Shown here piece after piece: positions 58,171 to 64,000 of a stretch of 64,000 nucleotides of DNA (position 1 is its first letter; each line of letters begins with the position of its first letter). The position numbers were made by a program, and so were the translations under genes. A model generated the notes under the pieces. It was not told the origin of the DNA, made no database searches, and saw only the letters and a program-made list of their open reading frames with translations. Location: assembly GCF_038502225.1 (NCBI RefSeq), contig NC_091312.1, positions 27,598,190-27,662,189 on the forward strand. The letters are read 5' to 3'. The DNA comes from Cherax quadricarinatus (Eukaryota; Arthropoda; Malacostraca; Decapoda; Parastacidae).

Positions 58171-59400
58171 TTGCCTTACCTAATGCCTCATTCAAAAGTT
58201 GCTGTCGCTGAAGAACTGATCAATCAGATGCTTGATGATGGAGCTATCGCACCTAGCAATTCACCCTGGAATGCGCCCTTGATGCTAGTACCTAAGAAGG
58301 ACGGTACTTGGCACCTAGTGATTGACTTTAGGAAATTAAATGCAAAAACTATTCCAGATCGCTGCCCACTTCCTGTACTTGGTGACCCTTTACATAACAT
58401 TGGAGATAAAGTCTTTTTGACCTGGACTTGTTACAAGGGGTTTTGCAAGTCCCTCTTCACGAGGAAAGCCAAGAGCTAACCGCATTTTCCACTCCTTCAG
58501 GTCATTATCACTTCCTCTGTATGGCTTTCGATTTACGATCTTCGCCTATCATATTCTTGAGGCTCATGACTAATATTTTTAGAGGCCTAATAGGTAATGC
58601 ACTTATGGTGTTCTTAGATGACGTGACTGTCATGTCTGAAGATGTGGACATGCACTTGAAAAGACTTGATGTAGTACTCGGTAAGCTTGAAGAAGCCAAT
58701 TTAAAGATCAAACTGTCTAAATATCAATTTTTCAGATCAGAAATCAAGTTTCTTGGTCACGTAGTCACTCCTAGAGGGGTTACAACTGACCAAAGTAAAG
58801 AAATTGCAGTATTAAATTTTCTATCTCCCAAAACTGCTGATGCCATAAGATTCTTTGTGGGCTTAGCAGGTTTTTATAGATCTCTTATTACCAATTTTTC
58901 TTCCATAGCAGCTCCTCTAAATGAGTTGCTTAAGAAAGTTGCTCCTTTTGTTTGGACCTTCCATCAAGAAAGAGCATTCCAAACTCTCAAAGAAAAGCTA
59001 GCATCTGCTCCAATTTTGAAATTTCCAGATTTCTCTAAGCCTTTCTATCTGACAACTGATGCTAGTTCTATTGGCATAAATGCAATACTAGCTCAGAAGG
59101 CCGATAGCAAGTACAATGCAGTTGCATTTGCTAGATGGGTCCTCATGAAGGCTGAAGCATAATTATACAGTAACTGAGCAAGAAGTTTTAGCAATAGTAT
59201 GGTCTTTAAAGCACTTCTGAGACATTATATATCAGTACTCTGTTGATATCTTGACAGACCATGCTCCCTTGATACCTTTATTCCAGAATAAACAACCTAC
59301 TGGAAGGTTAGCCAGATTGTCCTTGACTATCCAGGAGTTCAACCCTACCTTCAAAAACTTACCTGACAAGTCAAATATAGTCGCAGATGTTTTATCGCGA
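58171..59400 (+). pseudogene. Gypsy reverse transcriptase and RNase H, copy 2
   Basis: The frame 58171-58479 has EELINQMLDDGAIAPSNSPW and PKKDGTWHLVIDFRKLNA. After a frameshift near 58420 the frame 58428-59162 contains VFLDDVTVMSED (YLDD-type catalytic motif), KFLGHVVTPRGV, FFVGLAGFYRSLI and the RNase H start YLTTDASSIGINAILAQ. A stop or frameshift at about 59160 separates TEQEVLAIVWSL and LTDHAPLIPLF (to about 59400). The copy shows what copy 1 has lost and vice versa, but neither is intact. Confidence 0.85.
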
Positions 59401-60780
59401 CATGTTAGTATAGTAACTGCAGACTCTCCATTTAGTGCCGAGGACGTAAAGAATGCTCAAAGAACAGATCCCATGTGGTCTGGTGTGATTCAATTCCTGC
59501 TCCAGGAAGATCTTATTCTGACTGTGAAGCCACCAGCACTCATCAGTGACTGTCATGAACCAAGAATTACTGTATCGAACAGCTGAGCTGGGTACTAGCA
59601 GATAGGTATACCAGTTAGTAATTCCACAGTCACTAGTGAATGTAGCCTTACAGCTAGTTCATGATGCACCAGGTGTTGCACACTCTGGTATGGAGTGTTC
59701 TGTAAAACAAGCCAGACTGAAATACTTTTGGCCTCGTATGGTAACTGATATTTCTGAGTATGTTAAGAAATGTAGTGTCTACATGCAACATAAATATAAT
59801 GTCAATGGCCCTAATCCAATCCAGGTGTATCCAACTACTAGCGAACCATGGGAAAGAGTTGTGCTAGATCTGTTAACTAATTTCCAATGTTCCCTCCAGG
59901 GCAACAGAAATCTGTGTTATGGTAGATCATTTCACCAGATATTGTGAGTTAGTTTCTATTGTAGATAAGACTGCCGAAACAGTAGCTAAAGCATTTAAAA
60001 AACGTGTAATCTGCAAGCAAACAACTCTTAAGTCCCAAGTAACTGATAATGGAGGTGAATTCTGTAATGAGAGTCTTGAAAATTTGTATACTCTGTACAA
60101 GATCTCTAAATCAACCATTGCTACCCACCATTCTGCCAGTAATGGGTTAGCGGAATGAACTAATAAGAAAGTACTTGATGTCTTGAGAGCCATTGTCAAT
60201 CCCAATAGTGAAACTTGGGATGAAGTTATACCTGATGACAAGTGTGCAATAAATTCTGCTTACAATGCCTCTATTGGTGATACTCCACATTATGCATTGT
60301 ACGGTGTAGATAAGGGTTTGCCTTATGAGTTGTTATGTTCTAACCCAAAACCAAATTACAACCCTGATGATTTCATAGCAACTCGTACCAGCCTAGCTCG
60401 AAGTGTTTTTTAGAAGAATCCATGAAACACTTCATAAATCAACAGCAGAATTTAAAAGAGTCACTAATACTCGAGCAAAGCAGACCAAAATTAAAGTAGG
60501 TCCGAGAGTTATGCTGCCTAACTTTAACAAAACATCTGCAATGCCTAAGCTCGACCAAAAGTTTGTTGGTCCTTGTCAAGTAGTTGAACATATCAATGGC
60601 AATAGGTATAAAGTTAGAGAAATTAGTACTGGTCAGTATAAAGATTTGCATTTCTATCATATGAAGTTAGTATGCGATGATGATGATGATGATGATGATG
60701 ATGTTCCTACCCAGACTAATGTGATAGACTCTGACAATCCTTCTGACTGTACCCTCCGCCTCTAATACTCAGTCAGACGA
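59401..60780 (+). pseudogene. Gypsy integrase, copy 2
   Basis: Zinc-binding region (VNVALQLVHDAPGVAHSG, VKKCSVYMQHK, where the second cysteine is changed to Y), core LDLLTNFQC, then VTDNGGEFCNESLENL and STIATHHSASNGLAE ending at a stop near 60158. A frameshift lies near 59920. The C-terminal frame 60403-60765 has the GPY/F-like block LDQKFVGPCQVVEHINGNRY and then a run of nine aspartates from a (GAT)n expansion at about 60675-60702, which copy 1 lacks. Confidence 0.85.
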
Positions 60781-60999
60781 TCATCCTGAATGTCGTTATT
60801 CCCTATGTACACGACAAGTATTGAGAAATCGTCAGGTATCCTTTATAAATACCAATTCAAATCTTCCTCAACCATAGCATGAGTTAGCGATTGCAACAGA
60901 GTTTGATCCTCCCAGAGATGATAACCATGCTGCATATGTAAATCTCACCCTAGCAGAGTTGGGGTTAAATGCAAATAACCTGTATAGATGAATAATATA

Positions 61000-61742
61000 G
61001 TTTAAAATGTATTTCTACTGTCTTCTGCAACATCAACTTATTAATATTCAAGAAAAACTTTTTGTGGTCACATTCTCTCCGAATTTTGAGATTTAACAGT
61101 CTAGATTTGAGTGCACCAAGTCTGCCTTATCTGTTAAACACTTCGTTCTTTGTACATATCCTTCCTCAAAATCCGAAGATCACATAAATACAGATCGATC
61201 GATCAATTTTTTATTACTTTTATTGTATAATCCCACTGTTGAGTCTATTATTCCCATGAATTATGACATATCATACCTTGTAATACATTACAATAAGTTC
61301 CATTACATTAGCATCCATCCCAATAACATCCTTATGTATAGTTAAGATGCTCAGCTATTGTGTACTTTGACATTGTACAAACTCAGCCCAGAGGCATACA
61401 TTTGTCACCTCTAGTTTGTATCAGCTGTATGTCAGAATGCCATATGATAGCATCGCCGAGCTGTCAGTGGTATCAGTTACCAGTAGTGTCAGTAGTATGT
61501 GACTCATACCAACCTTTACTAATTCACCGTCTCCCTACGTGATCACTAACTGTTACTGAGTCATTCTGCTGACCATATGACACTTGCCCTCCGGGCATGT
61601 GTACGGCAGTTCAAGTCGAGACATTAGAGAGAAGACGGGTTAGGCTTGGCACTCCTCCTTTAGAGCTCATAATTATAAGCAGCTACCAACCATCCGATGT
61701 GTGTGTTTATACCCAATTCCAGCATTCGAACCACACACGACA
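61000..61742 (+). repeat. 3' LTR region of Gypsy copy 2
   Basis: About 560 bp (61180-61742) are shared with 19993-20552 in reverse orientation. Blocks include tgtataatcccactgttgag, cattacattagcatccatcc and tttatacccaattcc. The LTR 5' boundary is uncertain because no 5' LTR exists for comparison; it may lie near 61010. Ends with CA at 61742, directly before the minisatellite. Confidence 0.7.
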
Positions 61743-62690
61743 CGAGCACTACAACCCAGGCAACATCACCCAGGCAACATCACCCAGGCAACATCACCCA
61801 GGCAACACCACCCAGGCAGAACCATTCAGGCAAAAAAAAAACCAGGCAACATCAAGGCAACAACACCCAGACAGAACCACCCAGGCACCACAAGCCAGGC
61901 AACACCATCCAGGCAACACCACCCAGGGAACATCACCCAGGCAACACCACCCAGGCAGAACCACCCAGGCACCACAACCCAGGCAACACCACCCAGGCAA
62001 CACCACCCGGGCAACACCACCCAGACAACACCACCCAGGCAGAACCACCCAGGCACCACAACCTAGGCAACACCACCCAGGCAACACCACCCAGGCACCA
62101 CAACCCAGGCAACACTACCCAGGCAACACCACCCGGGCACCACAACCCAGGCAGCACTACCCAGGCAACACTACCCAGGCAACACTACCCAGGCTGAACC
62201 ACCCAGGCACCACAACCCAGGTAACACCACCCAGGCAACACCCCCCAAGCACCACAACCCAGGCAACACCACCCAGGCAGAACCACCCGGGCACCCCAAC
62301 CCAGGCAACACCCAGGCAGAATCATCCGGGCACCACAACCCAGGTAACACATCCCAGGCAGAACCACCCGGGCACCACAACCCAGGCAACACCACCCAGG
62401 CAGAACCACCCGGGCACCACAATCCAGGCAACACCACTCAGGCAACATCACCCAGGCAGAACCACCCGGGCACCACAACCCAAGCAACATCACCCATGCA
62501 ACACAACCCAGGCAACACCACCCAGGCAACACCACCCAGGCAACACCTCCCAGGCATCACCACCCAGGCATCACCACCCAGGCAACATCACCCAGGCAAC
62601 AGCATACAGGCAGAACCACCCAGGCAACACCACCAGGCAGTACCACCCAGGTGACACCACGCAGGCAGTATCACCCAGCATAATCCTGCT
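61743..62690. repeat. 15-bp minisatellite, right array
   Basis: Same family as 56311-58045: caggcaacaccaccc with many gcaccacaaccc and gcagaaccaccc variants, in the same orientation. The variant profile resembles the 57460-58045 end of the left array more than its centre. ORFs up to 433 residues (61597-62898) are translated repeat. Confidence 0.92.
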
Positions 62691-62724
62691 CCAGCAGCGA
62701 CACACACAAAAATATGAATTGGTA

Positions 62725-62835
62725 TTCTCTCTCTCTCTCTCCCTATCTCTCTCTATCCCCCTATCTCTATCTCTCTCTCTCTTTCACACAGACACACACA
62801 CACACACACACACATACACACACACACATACACCA
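62725..62835. repeat. (TC)n and (CA)n microsatellites
   Basis: (CT)n with ccctat interruptions at 62728-62782, then (CA)n at 62788-62830. Confidence 0.95.
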
Positions 62836-62889
62836 AGTAATAAGAGTAAAGATGGAGGAGAGATCACTAGACACGGAGTATTCAAGGAA

Positions 62890-63330
62890 CTGAACTAAAG
62901 ATTTAGGAAGAATTGTCCTGCGGGGATTCGAACATGGACTGGGTAATTAATATTCCCGCCGGATGTTCTAGTACGTATATTAGATGGGATAAAATTATCA
63001 GAGGGAATATAGACAATACTAGAGAGTCAAAGAGAAAGAGTACACCCACGAGAACTGGACATAGTAAGTACAATAGAAGAGGTGTGTGTACCTCCAGCTA
63101 AAATTTTATCCAGTGATTCATGGCAGCTGCCAGAGTTGTGGAAAACAGCAGATGTGATGCCGATATTTAACGTCACAGACAGGTAGCACTGAACTAGAGG
63201 GCAGTGTCAGTGATAGGCATAGCATATAAGATTACAAAGGCACGATAAGCTGCAGGACTGGTATGGCTAGTGTTTCCTGGAAATCTACCCAAGCAAATGT
63301 CTTTTGAAATTCTACCCAAGCAAGTGGTTA
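62890..63330 (+). mobile_element. LINE fragment, start of RT
   Basis: AKILSSDSWQLPELWKTADV and MPIFNV (about 63100-63172) match the start of LINE RT (the block before NYRP). What follows is stop-rich. Together with 63640-64000 it may be one LINE with the RT centre deleted. Confidence 0.55.
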
Positions 63331-63639
63331 TAAAAATTGGAAAGGGCAAAGAAGACCAGAAACTGAGTACAGGCTCGGGGAAGCAAAGCAACAAACCACA
63401 CTCAAAGAGAACCATATTGGCCTGAGACATATCAACCGAAAAAGAATCGGCAGTAAATACTGTATGAGTCTGACAAATCTAAGTTTAGCTTTCAGGAATC
63501 TTAACAGAAAGTCATGATTCACAATATCATATACACAAACACTCGCACAAACACAAACATACACTAACAAACAGTGAGGAAAGCTATATATGTCAGGCCA
63601 GTCGTGCATTATGCGGCATAGGTATCGAACCCACATATG

Positions 63640-64000
63640 TTCGAACGTCAAGACACTGGAAAATATACATAGGATTACAACGAGAGTAGTCCCAGTACTC
63701 AGAGGAATGATAACGACATAGAAAATACTGAATGGAATTGATAGGGTTGGTAGGGACGGGTTATTCGAGAAGCAACAAACAGGTACAAGAAGGCACATCT
63801 ATAGCTTAAAAACACAGAAGAATCACAGGCATGTTAGGAAATAATACTTCAGCCTTAGAGGAGTCGGAAAGTGGAACACAGAAAATGAAGTAGTGGAGGC
63901 AGGATTCATTAATAACCTTGAGAATACGTATGGGAGGGCTGAAGGAGCAGGAGTTTGAGACGCAGGACTATAACAGATCCCTGTAACTATAAATAGAAAA
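63640..64000 (+). mobile_element. 3' end of a CR1/L2-like LINE, degenerate, runs to window edge
   Basis: Reads, with stops, as a diverged copy of the 3290-3680 tail: NRVGRDGLFEKQQTGTRRHI-type residues (63740-63800), HRHVRK, yfSLRGVGKWN-like and a final ggaggcaggattcattaata block. The cagatccctgtaactataaa end corresponds to cacgacccctgcaaccacaa at 3720-3740. Truncated by the window end. Confidence 0.65.

Larger units (their letters stand above)
58046..61742 (+). mobile_element. Ty3/Gypsy retrotransposon, plus-strand copy, 5' truncated
   Basis: Homologous to the minus copy at 19993-25800. It starts abruptly in the region just before RT (ggggagagcccatcc at about 58050, which matches the minus-strand copy near 24650) and runs through RT, RNase H, integrase and a 3' LTR ending at 61742 (acacgaca). 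gag, protease and the 5' LTR are missing, although LTR elements usually integrate full length. It lies between two arrays of the same 15-bp minisatellite. Several frameshifts and stops. Confidence 0.9.

Noticed and set aside
61597..62898. 433-residue ORF, the second longest in the window
   Set aside because: It is almost entirely translated 15-bp minisatellite plus (CT)n and (CA)n tracts.

Overview
The window is eukaryotic repeat DNA, most likely from a decapod crustacean (crayfish, lobster or crab type). I infer this from the mix of LINE relics, very long (TA)n and (TG)n tracts, and short dispersed repeats that I recall as common in decapod genomes. No search was run. I found no convincing host gene, no rRNA, no functional tRNA gene, no CRISPR array and no bacterial or viral operon. 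Nearly every protein-like stretch is a broken piece of a transposable element, or an ORF created by a tandem repeat.

Layout. 0.6-2.5 kb: two minisatellites, one split by a 164-bp retroposon with a clean 13-bp target duplication. 3-9 kb: LINE tails, two of them with RNase H domains, a tRNA-derived SINE, a TA-flanked MITE and an internally deleted Tc1-like element. 9.7-14.2 kb: a CR1/L2-like LINE interrupted by a hAT (ZBED5/Buster-type) transposase relic, then a head-to-head pair of LINE tails. 15-19.4 kb: more LINE tails, a second MITE and a fold-back element. 20-25.8 kb: a Ty3/Gypsy element on the minus strand. A LINE copy sits inside it, and a 327-bp insert with a 5-bp duplication sits inside that LINE. 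26.9-27.35 kb: a second fold-back element. 27.4-34.4 kb: the most complete LINE in the window (endonuclease, reverse transcriptase, ORF1 remnants), whose ORF1 is split by a LINE pair. 35-37.2 kb and 41.7-45.5 kb: large tandem arrays. 49-52 kb: purine-rich repeats and a third fold-back element. 56.3-62.7 kb: a 15-bp minisatellite with a second, 5'-truncated Gypsy copy in its middle. The window ends in further LINE pieces.

The parts do not form a pathway. They record layered insertion: older LINEs and Gypsy elements served as targets for younger LINEs, a DNA transposon and short fold-back retroposons. All coding regions carry frameshifts, stops or deletions, so no element here looks autonomous. 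The most unusual item is the fold-back family at about 19.3, 27.1 and 51.65 kb. Each member has a similar head sequence, a shared AACGTTTCG-type core, near-perfect inverted arms that differ from locus to locus, and direct flanking duplications.
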